Shown here: in pieces, positions 52,400 through 61,053 of the stretch
How the letters are laid out: each line of letters starts with the position of its first letter
Position numbering within the stretch: the first letter of the stretch is position 1
Source: Pacificispira sp033344895
Lineage (GTDB): Bacteria; Pseudomonadota; Alphaproteobacteria; UBA8366; Aestuariispiraceae
DNA: 64,000 bases
Direction: 5' to 3'
Assembly: GCA_965229685.1 (NCBI GenBank)
Contig: OZ245920.1
Coordinates: 2,852,001-2,916,000, forward strand
Made by a program: the position numbers and the translations under genes
Notes under the pieces: model-generated
Told to the model about the DNA's origin: nothing
Databases searched by the model: none
The model's input: only the letters and a program-made list of their open reading frames with translations

Positions 52400-53320
52400 A
52401 TGTTGGATGCTCTCACCCTTGACCAGATCCGGGTCTTCGTCGCCGTGGCCGAGGCAGGCAGCTTCCGCCAGGGCGCCCGTCGGCTATCGCGCGTTCAATC
52501 CGCAATCAGTCACGCCATTGCCAATCTGGAGGCGGAACTGGGCGTCACCCTGTTTGACCGATCGGGACATAAACCTGTCCTGACCCGCGCCGGCACCGCC
52601 CTGCTGGAGGATTCCCGCGCCATCCTGCTGAAAGCGGATTCCCTTCGAGCCAGGGCCAGGGGGCTTGGCGAAGGCGTCGAGCTCTCGCTCTCGCTTTGTG
52701 TCGACGTTCTGTATTCCCTTCCGGCGATTTCCGATGCGCTGTATCGGATGCGCGAGATGTACCCATCGGTCGCCATCCGCCTGGAAACCGCCGCACTGGG
52801 CGGACCGCTGACGTCGCTGCTGAACGGTCGCTGCCAGATCGCGATCACTGCCGGCGAAGAGTTTCGCGATCCCCATGTCACGCTTGAGGCGCTGCGCCCC
52901 GTTGTCTTTGTAGCCGTTGCCGCCCCGATGCACCCGCTGGCAAGGCGGGGGGCGGGCGTTTCCCTGGACGCGGCGGATCTGGTGGATCATCTGCAGATCG
53001 TCCAGGAGGACCCAACCGCCTGGTCGGAGGGGCGCGATATCGGGGTCCTGTCGCCTTCGACCTGGCGGGTTGCCGGACAGGATTCCAAACACGCGCTCAT
53101 CCGGGCCGGTCTGGGGTGGGGGCGCCTGCCGCTCTGGGCAGCGGAGGAGGACCTGGAATCCGGCCGTCTGGTAAGGCTTAACGCAGTCGCTCTGGGACTG
53201 AATGGCGCGTCGATCATGGGGTGCTATCTGGCGCACCGCAACGATGCGCCGCTGGGCCCGGCCGCCCGCACGCTCCGTCAGATTCTCCTGACTAAGGATG
53301 ACAGGGAGTCCGGCGGTTAA
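52400..53320 (+). CDS. LysR-family transcriptional regulator
   Basis: 306 residues. Winged helix at 5-65 (LDQIRVFVAVAEAGSFRQGARRLSRVQSAISHAIANLE, then LGVTLFDRSG); effector domain from about 90. It is divergent from wrbA-MFS, so it probably controls that unit. The ATG at 52400 follows AATAGATC with no ribosome site, so the transcript may be leaderless or weakly translated. Its TAA overlaps the TAA of the convergent smc gene. Confidence 0.9.
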   Translation: MLDALTLDQIRVFVAVAEAGSFRQGARRLSRVQSAISHAIANLEAELGVTLFDRSGHKPVLTRAGTALLEDSRAILLKADSLRARARGLGEGVELSLSLCVDVLYSLPAISDALYRMREMYPSVAIRLETAALGGPLTSLLNGRCQIAITAGEEFRDPHVTLEALRPVVFVAVAAPMHPLARRGAGVSLDAADLVDHLQIVQEDPTAWSEGRDIGVLSPSTWRVAGQDSKHALIRAGLGWGRLPLWAAEEDLESGRLVRLNAVALGLNGASIMGCYLAHRNDAPLGPAARTLRQILLTKDDRESGG

Positions 53321-56300
53321 CCCGCTTCCCGCATCCGTTCGGCCTGCCGCAGATCGACGGATACGAGCTGCGAAACGCCGCGTTCCGCCATGGTCACCCC
53401 GAACAGCCGGTCGACACGGGCCATGGTCATGCGGTGGTGGGTGACGACCAGGAAACGGGTCGTCCCGGCCTTGGCTATCTTGTCCAGCATCTGACAGAAG
53501 CGGTCGACATTCGTATCGTCCAGCGGCGCATCGACCTCGTCCAGCACACAGATCGGCGCGGGATTGGTCAGGAAGACACCGAACAGCAGCGCCAGCGCGG
53601 TCAGCGCCTGTTCTCCCCCGGACAGAAGCGACAGGATCTGCATCTTCTTGCCGGGCGGGCTCGCCATGATCTCCAGTCCGGCCTGAAGCGGATCGTCGGA
53701 TTCCGTCAGTTTCAGATGCGCCTCTCCGCCACCGAACAGTTCGACGAACAACTGCCGGAAATGGGTGTCGACTTCCTCGAAGGCGCGCAGCAGACGCTCC
53801 CGACCTTCGCGGTTCAGCGCATTGATTCCTTGGCGCAGCCGGCTGATCGCACCGATCAGGTCGTCGCGTTCCGTCTTCATCGACGCGATCTGTTCTTCCA
53901 GTTCCTGCGCTTCCTGTTCGGCGCGCAGGTTGACCGGTCCGATGTTGTCCCGCTCACGGCTTAACCGTTCGATGCGCTGCTCGACATCGGCCTGATCGGG
54001 TAATTCGGCATCTTCCGACAGGCCGGACTGGGACAACGCCTCTTCCGGGGTGCATTCCAGTTTCTCGGCGACCCGTTCCGTCACGGTCGCCATGGCCTGT
54101 TCGGCCTGCTCCACCTCCGCCTCGCGGCGCACGCGGGTTTCACGTGCCTCCGCCAGCGCCTGCTCGGCGGCCTTCAGCGCATGGTCCATATCGCGCTGGG
54201 CCAGTTCTGCCTCGGCCAGGCGGTCGGCCGCCGCCTTCCGCTCCTCTTCCAGTTCGGCAATCTTGCCCTGAAGGAAAGCCCGCTGCTCGGCGATCTCCGC
54301 CGGCCGTGCCTCCAGGGAGGTCAGTTCCCGCCCGGCCGCCAGATGCCGTTCCTTCAGATCGTTCTGCCGCCGTGCCGCCCCTTCGGAGCGTGCTGTCCAG
54401 GACTGCTCCTCGGCCAGGATCGCATTCAGCCGTTCGCCACGGGCCTTCGCTTCCCGTTCCAGCCGGTCATAGGTCGAGCGTTTCTCGACCTGCCGCGCAC
54501 GCAGTTCGGCCAGTGCCGCGCGGGAAGACGACAGGCGTTCGCGCAGAATGTTGGCATCTTCCAGAACGGCGACGGCCTTTTGCGCGGAGTCCACACGCTC
54601 GTTCGCGTCGGCCCTCTCGGTCTCGATCCGGTCCGTTTCCCCTTCCAGCGCCGCCAGACGGCTGCGGCTTTCGGAGACCTGCTGTTCCAACCGCGCCAGG
54701 GTCTTCCGTGCGGCACCGGCGGCGTCATAGGCATCCTGTTGCGCGCGGCGGGCCTCATTCGCCCGCGCGGCCGCCTCGGTGAGCGCTGCCGCAGCGGCCT
54801 CAGACGCGGCGCGCAAATCGTCCAGCTTGCCTTCCGCCTGCTCCTCGGCCTCGGCGACAAGCTTCTCAGCCGCGTCACGCGCGGCCGACAGGGATTGCTC
54901 CGCCGACTGCTTCGCATCCGCGATCTTGCTTTCCGCCTCTTCGCGAATGCGCGCCAGATCACTCTCGGCCCGTGCCAACGCCTCACTGACATCCGCGAGC
55001 CGATTGCGTTGTTCCAGGCGCTTCGCCGCTGCCGTCGCCGTTCCCGGCCGGATACGCAATCCGTCCCAGCGCCACAGTCCGCCATCCCGGCTGACCAGGC
55101 GCTGACCGACCGTCAGTTCCTTTTGCAGGCGTACCGCCGTTTCGGCATCCGCAACGACGCCGATCTGAGACAAGCGTCGGGACAGGGCGGCCGGGGCCCT
55201 CACTTCGTCGGCCAAAGACGTCACGCCATCCGGCAGTGCCGGCGCACCTTCCAGCGTGCCCAGATCGGTCCAGTGACGGGACGCCTCCTCATCCAGCGCT
55301 GCATCCAGATCATCGCCCAGGGCGGCGCCCAGAGCGGTCTCATAACCGGCCGCCACCTGAATTTCTTCCAGGACCGGCGCGCCGCCATCGTCATCCTGGG
55401 CCAGAAGATCGCTCAGCGCCGCCTCTTCGGCCGCTAGGCGACCGCGCAGCCGATCCGCTTCCTCGACACTCTCCCGGGCAGACTTCTCCGCCGAAGCCAC
55501 CTTGTCGCGCGCGTCCCGCTCGGCTGTGCTCAGGCTCTCGCGCGCCTGATTGCGCGCCGCATCAAGATCCCGCCGCAAAGCCTGATCGGCTTCGGCCAGC
55601 GCATTGCGCGTCTCGGTCGCTTTCGCCTCAGCGAGCGCACGGCCCTCCTCAGCGGTTTCCGCCGCCGTCCGGGCCGCGACAAGGGCCTGCTCCGCCGCGT
55701 CGACCGCTGCCCTGGCGCCCTCGACATCCCCGGCCTCTGCGATCCGCGCGTTCAGGGTCTCCGTCTCCGATGCGATGGCCGCCGAACGTTGCTCCAGCGC
55801 CGCGAGGCGTTTCCGGGCATCATCGATCTGGCGCGTCAGCGCGGCCCGTTGAGCCTCCACGGCGGCGACATGCTCATTCAACTCGTCCAGTTTCGCCTCT
55901 TCCCGGGCGACGGACTTGTCGGCTTCATCCCGTTCGGCACGCAGCTTTTCAGTCTCGGCCTTCTCGGACGCCTGGAGCTCCTGGATGCGCTTACGCTCCT
56001 GGCCGAGGCGTTCGAGCGCCTCAATCGCGTCGGATGCCAGCGTTTCCTCCCGCACCATGTCCGAGGAAATCTGATCCAGTCGCTTGCGCAGGTCCGCCAG
56101 TTGCTCGGTGATGCGTTCGCCTTCGGCTTCCAATTGCCGTTCGGCGATGACCTGCGACTGCAGGCGTGCCGCAGCCTCGGCTTCGGCCTCGCGCAGTTTC
56201 GGCATCTTGTCATGCGCATGGGCCTGCAGGTTGGCACCCTGTGCAGCCATCTGCGTGCGTTCGGTGACGACGGCCTGCGCCTCGTTCAGCTTCAGGCGCG

Positions 56301-57039
56301 CCGATTCCAGTTTCGCCGTTGCCTCCGTCCAGCGGAGGTGCAGCAGGATGGCCTCCTGCGCGCGCAGTTGCTCCGCGATGCGACGATAGCGGTTCGCCTG
56401 TCTCGCCTGCCTTTGCAGACCGCCGAACTGGCTCTCCAGGGCGCCGATGACGTCTTCCAGACGTTCCAGGTTGCTCTCGGCCGCCTTAAGGCGCAGTTCC
56501 GCCTCGTGGCGGCGAGAATGCAGTCCCCGGATTCCGGCGGCCTCCTCCAGAAGGGTTCGCCGATCCTGAGGCTTCGCACCGATCAGCGCACCGACCCGTC
56601 CCTGGCTGACAATGGCGGTCGAATTCGCGCCGGTCGCAAGATCCGCGAACAGCAGTTGGACGTCCCGGGCCCGGACCTCCTTGCCGTTGATTCGGTACGT
56701 CGATCCCTGGCCACGATCGATACGGCGCATGATTTCCAGCTCATCCGTATCGTTGAAGGCGGCAGGGGCCTTACGTTCTGAATTGTCGAGATAAACGGTA
56801 ACTTCCGCGCTGTTCCGCTGCGGCCGGCTGGACGATCCACCGAAGATGACGTCGTCCATCTCGCCGCCCCGCATGCGCTTGGCCGAAGCCTCGCCCATGA
56901 CCCAGCGCAGCGATTCGATGACATTGGATTTGCCGCAGCCGTTCGGGCCCACAACGCCTGTGATCCCGGACGAGATCATCAGCTCGACCGGGTCGACGAA
57001 GGACTTGAAACCGTGGACTTTCAGCTTCTTGAAATGCAC
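53317..57039 (-). CDS. smc: chromosome segregation ATPase SMC
   Basis: A 1240-residue condensin subunit. N-terminal head with Walker A GPNGCGKSN (31-39) and RGSTYRINGKEVRARDVQ; long coiled coils; a hinge at about 540-670 (VAAGYETALGAALGDDLDAAL ... LVSRDGG); C-terminal head with signature LSGGEQALTALALL and Walker B VLDEVDAPLDDTN. The coiled coil is very Ala/Glu/Arg-rich, as expected for this GC content. The start is GTG at 57039 with no strong ribosome site. The kleisin partners ScpA/ScpB are not in the window. Confidence 0.97.
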   Translation of the reverse strand: MHFKKLKVHGFKSFVDPVELMISSGITGVVGPNGCGKSNVIESLRWVMGEASAKRMRGGEMDDVIFGGSSSRPQRNSAEVTVYLDNSERKAPAAFNDTDELEIMRRIDRGQGSTYRINGKEVRARDVQLLFADLATGANSTAIVSQGRVGALIGAKPQDRRTLLEEAAGIRGLHSRRHEAELRLKAAESNLERLEDVIGALESQFGGLQRQARQANRYRRIAEQLRAQEAILLHLRWTEATAKLESARLKLNEAQAVVTERTQMAAQGANLQAHAHDKMPKLREAEAEAAARLQSQVIAERQLEAEGERITEQLADLRKRLDQISSDMVREETLASDAIEALERLGQERKRIQELQASEKAETEKLRAERDEADKSVAREEAKLDELNEHVAAVEAQRAALTRQIDDARKRLAALEQRSAAIASETETLNARIAEAGDVEGARAAVDAAEQALVAARTAAETAEEGRALAEAKATETRNALAEADQALRRDLDAARNQARESLSTAERDARDKVASAEKSARESVEEADRLRGRLAAEEAALSDLLAQDDDGGAPVLEEIQVAAGYETALGAALGDDLDAALDEEASRHWTDLGTLEGAPALPDGVTSLADEVRAPAALSRRLSQIGVVADAETAVRLQKELTVGQRLVSRDGGLWRWDGLRIRPGTATAAAKRLEQRNRLADVSEALARAESDLARIREEAESKIADAKQSAEQSLSAARDAAEKLVAEAEEQAEGKLDDLRAASEAAAAALTEAAARANEARRAQQDAYDAAGAARKTLARLEQQVSESRSRLAALEGETDRIETERADANERVDSAQKAVAVLEDANILRERLSSSRAALAELRARQVEKRSTYDRLEREAKARGERLNAILAEEQSWTARSEGAARRQNDLKERHLAAGRELTSLEARPAEIAEQRAFLQGKIAELEEERKAAADRLAEAELAQRDMDHALKAAEQALAEARETRVRREAEVEQAEQAMATVTERVAEKLECTPEEALSQSGLSEDAELPDQADVEQRIERLSRERDNIGPVNLRAEQEAQELEEQIASMKTERDDLIGAISRLRQGINALNREGRERLLRAFEEVDTHFRQLFVELFGGGEAHLKLTESDDPLQAGLEIMASPPGKKMQILSLLSGGEQALTALALLFGVFLTNPAPICVLDEVDAPLDDTNVDRFCQMLDKIAKAGTTRFLVVTHHRMTMARVDRLFGVTMAERGVSQLVSVDLRQAERMREAG

Positions 57040-57176
57040 TGAGGCGCGGTCCGTAAAGCCTTAGACGACAATCTGTGCCGGGCGCCGAATCGCGCCCAAC
57101 AGGTAAGGCAATACGGATTCTCCGGGAAGAGTCGAGTCGTTCCCGGAGCCCGCTGGAATCGCGAAACGATTCGGCG

Positions 57177-57866
57177 TCAGTTCAATTCGCTGTCGATGAT
57201 CTTCTGGAATTCCGAGAAAGGCTGGGCGCCGGAAACCTTCGATCCGTTGACGATGAAGGTCGGCGTCGAGGAGATCTCGTGCAGATTCGACCAGACCTGA
57301 CGCTGTTCGCGAATCGCACGGAACAGTTCTTCGTTCTCGAAGCAGGCCTGAATGCTCTCTTCCGACATGCCGGCAAAGCCGCCGAGACGCGCCAGTTCGC
57401 CGACAAGATTTTCCGACCTGGCCCAGCTGCGCTGCTGCAGGAACAGCAGGTCGACCAGCGCGAAATACCGGTCTTCCGGGGCACAACGGGCCAGCAGAGC
57501 ACCCAGCGTCGCACCGTCGTCCAGCGGGAAATCGCGCAGTTCCAGCTTCGCCTTGCCGGTATCGATGTAGGTTTCCTTCAACTGCGGCAGCGTCTCGCGG
57601 TGGAACGCCGCGCAATGCGGACAGGTGAGCGAGGAATATTCGATGATCGTGACCGGCGCGTCCGGATCCCCCAGCACCCGCGGCTTGATCAGCGGGTTCG
57701 TGTCCGGCGATGCGGCGGAAGCGTCCGCGTTGGCCAGATTGGAATCGACCTGGCTGGCGATCGGGGCTTCCGGAGACCGGTTCACGTAGTAGATCAGGCC
57801 GCCAATGGCCGCGACGACCGCGACGACAACGACAGGAAGAGCGGCTTTGTGCTGGAACAGGCTCAT
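57177..57866 (-). CDS. DsbA-family thiol:disulfide oxidoreductase, membrane-anchored
   Basis: 229 residues. One N-terminal helix (8-28) anchors a periplasmic thioredoxin fold. The active site is CPHC (82-85, EYSSLTCPHCAAFHRETLP), and the cis-proline loop is STPTFIVNG. CPHC is the DsbA-type redox motif that oxidises secreted proteins. Upstream of smc on the same strand (137-bp gap), a usual alphaproteobacterial neighbourhood. Confidence 0.92.
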   Translation of the reverse strand: MSLFQHKAALPVVVVAVVAAIGGLIYYVNRSPEAPIASQVDSNLANADASAASPDTNPLIKPRVLGDPDAPVTIIEYSSLTCPHCAAFHRETLPQLKETYIDTGKAKLELRDFPLDDGATLGALLARCAPEDRYFALVDLLFLQQRSWARSENLVGELARLGGFAGMSEESIQACFENEELFRAIREQRQVWSNLHEISSTPTFIVNGSKVSGAQPFSEFQKIIDSELN

Positions 57867-57966
57867 GGACGCGATCCTCACCCTCGCATTGAATCATGTC
57901 CGGCTTACCTATGGACTTCCCGCGTCGATGGCAACCCTCACATGGCGCAAGAACGGGGACGCGGCG

Positions 57967-58512
57967 TCACTTTTGAGCGTTCCGGCGCAGAATCCCCTCC
58001 CCCAGGCGCCGCAGGATGACCCGCAGCTCCGGATCGTCGACACTCTCCAGCCGGCGATCCAGATCGGCCAACTCCCGGGAATCCGCGGGCCGCGGGGGCG
58101 GCTTGCGTTGTTCGGTGCGCCGCGACGTCGCCGGAGTCCGGGTCGGTGGCGCCTGAAGCAACTTGATTCCCGCCACCGCGCGATAACCGAAATGTGAATT
58201 GATGCGGTCGACCAGAACCGGCTCGAGATGCTGCAACTCGGTCGCCATCGGTCCCATCGCGCGGATGTGCAGTGTCCCGCCATCCCGCTTCCCACGCGGA
58301 AAGGTCAGGCGGTCCGGATGGGCATGCCTGGACAGATCGGTGCCAACGATCATCGGCCATTCGTTCAGGATGCGGGCATCCATGAATCCACGCTTGCCGA
58401 CGGCCTTTCGGGCCAGCCTGGGGACAATGGCGGCCAGCGACTGGGTGCCGCCGTAACGCATGTCGTCCGTCTTCTTTCGCTTGTCCTTCGGCGCGCCGTC
58501 GTCTTTGGTCAT
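57967..58512 (-). CDS. DUF721 / DciA-like protein
   Basis: A 181-residue basic protein with a DUF721 core at about 20-115 (LAAIVPRLARKAVGKRGFMDARILNEWPMIVGTDLSRHAHPDRLTFP). DciA proteins of this family help load the replicative helicase DnaB in bacteria lacking DnaC. The C-terminal 60 residues are Pro/Arg-rich and probably disordered. Divergent from mutY. Confidence 0.85.
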   Translation of the reverse strand: MTKDDGAPKDKRKKTDDMRYGGTQSLAAIVPRLARKAVGKRGFMDARILNEWPMIVGTDLSRHAHPDRLTFPRGKRDGGTLHIRAMGPMATELQHLEPVLVDRINSHFGYRAVAGIKLLQAPPTRTPATSRRTEQRKPPPRPADSRELADLDRRLESVDDPELRVILRRLGEGILRRNAQK

Positions 58513-58571
58513 GATCGATTCCGGGGTTGCGGGGGCTGGTCTCTGCGCCGCCGCCGATTACACTGTGAACC

Positions 58572-59621
58572 ATGGCTGTCCAATCCGAAACCGATATCGC
58601 ACCGGCCCTGCTGTCCTGGTATGACCGGCACGCCAGAAAGCTGCCCTGGCGCGCGCCGCCCGGCCGGGTCGCGGACCCGTACCATGTGTGGCTGTCCGAA
58701 GTGATGCTGCAGCAGACGACCGTAGCGACAGTCGGCGAATACTTCCGCCGCTTCCTGTCCCGCTGGCCGACTGTCCGCGATCTGGCGGCAGCCGATCTGG
58801 ACGATGTCCTGACGGAATGGGCCGGCCTGGGCTATTACGCCCGGGCCAGAAACCTGCACAAATGCGCGATCCGTGTCGCCACAGAGCGTGACGGACAGTT
58901 CCCGGACACGGAGGACGCCCTGCGCGATCTGCCGGGAATCGGCCGCTACACCGCCGCGGCCATTGCCGCCATCGCCTTCGACCGGCCGGCCGCCGTGATG
59001 GACGGCAACATCGAACGGGTGACAACCCGGCTTTTCAACATCGAAACGCCGCTGCCCGATTCCAAACCGGCGCTTTACGACTTCGTGACTGCGATGACGC
59101 CGACGCATCGCCCCGGCGATTTCGCCCAGGCGATGATGGATCTGGGCGCAACCGTCTGCACGCCGGGCCGTCCGAAGTGCATGCTGTGCCCGCTGACGGA
59201 TTTCTGTAGCGGGCAGTCGATTGCGGAGACGTTGCCACGCAAGAAGCCGAAGAAGCCCAAGCCGACCCGGCGCGGCGCCGCCTTCTGGATCGAACGCGAT
59301 GATGGGGCGATCCTGCTGCGCCGTCGCCCGGAAAGGGGGCTGCTGGGGGGCATGATGGAATTCCCCGGCACGGATTGGACGGAAGCCGGCAGCGACGCGT
59401 TTCACGATACCGGGCTGCCCGCGATGGCGACCGTTACCGGAATGGCCGGCGCGATCCGGCACACCTTCACCCATTTTCATCTGGAACTGACCGTCTTTCG
59501 CGCGCGCGCAATTGACGAAACCGTACCCTCCGACTGTACTTGGTGCCTGCCGGACGGACTGGGCGATCGTGCCCTGCCGACGGTCATGCGCAAGGTCGCC
59601 AGGGCCGCCTTGTCCGACTGA
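58572..59621 (+). CDS. mutY: A/G-specific adenine DNA glycosylase
   Basis: A 349-residue base-excision enzyme that removes adenine opposite 8-oxoguanine. Catalytic Glu43 (LSEVMLQQT) and Asp144 (VMDGNIERV), helix-hairpin-helix PGIGRYTAAAIAAIAF, and 4Fe-4S ligands Cys196, 203, 206 and 212 (C-x6-C-x2-C-x5-C). A Nudix-like C-terminal domain that recognises 8-oxoG begins near residue 235, with ERGLLGGMMEFPG and HTFTHFHLEL. Confidence 0.96.
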   Translation: MAVQSETDIAPALLSWYDRHARKLPWRAPPGRVADPYHVWLSEVMLQQTTVATVGEYFRRFLSRWPTVRDLAAADLDDVLTEWAGLGYYARARNLHKCAIRVATERDGQFPDTEDALRDLPGIGRYTAAAIAAIAFDRPAAVMDGNIERVTTRLFNIETPLPDSKPALYDFVTAMTPTHRPGDFAQAMMDLGATVCTPGRPKCMLCPLTDFCSGQSIAETLPRKKPKKPKPTRRGAAFWIERDDGAILLRRRPERGLLGGMMEFPGTDWTEAGSDAFHDTGLPAMATVTGMAGAIRHTFTHFHLELTVFRARAIDETVPSDCTWCLPDGLGDRALPTVMRKVARAALSD

Positions 59622-59646
59622 CCAGCTGTTCAGGAGTTATTCGCCC

Positions 59647-61050
59647 GTGTCCCGATCCAGTACCGAACAAATCGCGCAATCCGGGGAGGCGAAGACACCG
59701 GTCCTGGACGCTGCCACGGGCACGATGAGCCCGCCGCCGGCCACCGGAACCGGATGGACAGGGGTCGACAGTCTGGCGGATTTCTGGGCGCTGGTGCGCG
59801 AGGTTTGGTCCTATGGCGTCGGCGGCATTGATCTGGGCGAGATCCTGGTCGCGCTGACGATATTCTTCGTGTTCCTGATTTTCCGTCAGATCTTCAGTCG
59901 CTTCGTGTTGCATCGGGTTGAGGTTCTGGCCGAGAGATCGAGCAACCGGCTGGACAATACGATCACGACCGCGCTGGCCGGTCCGATCCGCATGATCCCG
60001 GCGGTGATGGGCGTCTTCTTCGCCACCGAATACCTGTCTCTGAGCGGCACGGCACAGGATATCGCGACCTCACTGAACCGGTCGCTGATCGTGCTGGTGC
60101 TGTTCTGGGGCTTCTACCGGATGGTCGATCCCCTGTCCTTCCTGCTGAACCGGGTCGAGCGCGTCTTCACCTCCGCAATGGTCGAATGGCTGATCAAGGC
60201 GATCAAACTGATCATCGCCTTGATCGGGGTCGCGACGGTGCTTGAAATCTGGGGCATCCAGGTCGCCCCGATCATTGCCGGGCTGGGCCTGTTCGGCGTT
60301 GCCGTCGCACTAGGGGCGCAGGACCTGTTCAAGAACCTGATCGCCGGGATCCTCATCCTGACGGAAAAACGCTTCTCCATCGGCGAATGGATCCGTGTCG
60401 ACGGTGTGGTCGAAGGCACCGTGGAATCCATCGGCTTTCGCTCAACCTTCGTCCGGCGCTTCGACAAGGCCCCTGTCTTCGTCCCCAACGCGCAACTGTC
60501 GGACAGCGCGGTCACCAATTTCAGCCGCATGACCCATCGACGCATCTACTGGATGATCGGCGTCGAATACCGGACCACGGTGGCACAATTGAAGGAAATC
60601 CGAGACGGAATCGAGGCCTACATTCTGTCCCAGCCGGAATTCGTCCCGCCGGAGCGGGCGACCATGTTCGTGCGTGTCGATAGCTTCAACGCCAGTTCCA
60701 TCGACATCATGCTGTATTGCTTCACCCACACGACGGTCTGGGGCGAATGGCTGGCGATCAAGGAAAAGCTGGCCTACGCCATCAAGGACATCGTGGAGGA
60801 AGCGGGAACCGGCTTCGCCTTCCCCAGCCAGTCGCTCTACATAGAATCCGTCCCGGGCGAAGCGCCGGAGGCCTTCAATCCGCCCACCGCTGGGAAAAAC
60901 TCGGCGAAGAAGGCGGAAACGAAGAAGGCAGGCTCCAAGAAATCGGGATCTAAACGGATCAGTGCAAAACGGGTCGCGGCCCGGCGCGCCACGCGCAAGG
61001 GCTCGGACGGTCCTTCGGGCGACGGAGAGGACGAGGGCGAGGACACCTGA
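59647..61050 (+). CDS. MscS-family mechanosensitive ion channel
   Basis: A 467-residue inner-membrane channel that opens under hypo-osmotic stress. About five helices between residues 55 and 255; the pore helix and beta domain read LGLFGVAVALGAQDLFKNLIAGILILTEKRFSIGEWI. The last 60 residues form a Lys/Ser/Arg-rich cytosolic tail (KKAETKKAGSKKSGSKR) that is unusual in length. The start is GTG at 59647 with CAGGAG upstream, 25 bp after mutY; the frame is open into mutY but in a different frame from it. Confidence 0.92.
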   Translation: MSRSSTEQIAQSGEAKTPVLDAATGTMSPPPATGTGWTGVDSLADFWALVREVWSYGVGGIDLGEILVALTIFFVFLIFRQIFSRFVLHRVEVLAERSSNRLDNTITTALAGPIRMIPAVMGVFFATEYLSLSGTAQDIATSLNRSLIVLVLFWGFYRMVDPLSFLLNRVERVFTSAMVEWLIKAIKLIIALIGVATVLEIWGIQVAPIIAGLGLFGVAVALGAQDLFKNLIAGILILTEKRFSIGEWIRVDGVVEGTVESIGFRSTFVRRFDKAPVFVPNAQLSDSAVTNFSRMTHRRIYWMIGVEYRTTVAQLKEIRDGIEAYILSQPEFVPPERATMFVRVDSFNASSIDIMLYCFTHTTVWGEWLAIKEKLAYAIKDIVEEAGTGFAFPSQSLYIESVPGEAPEAFNPPTAGKNSAKKAETKKAGSKKSGSKRISAKRVAARRATRKGSDGPSGDGEDEGEDT

Positions 61051-61053
61051 TCG

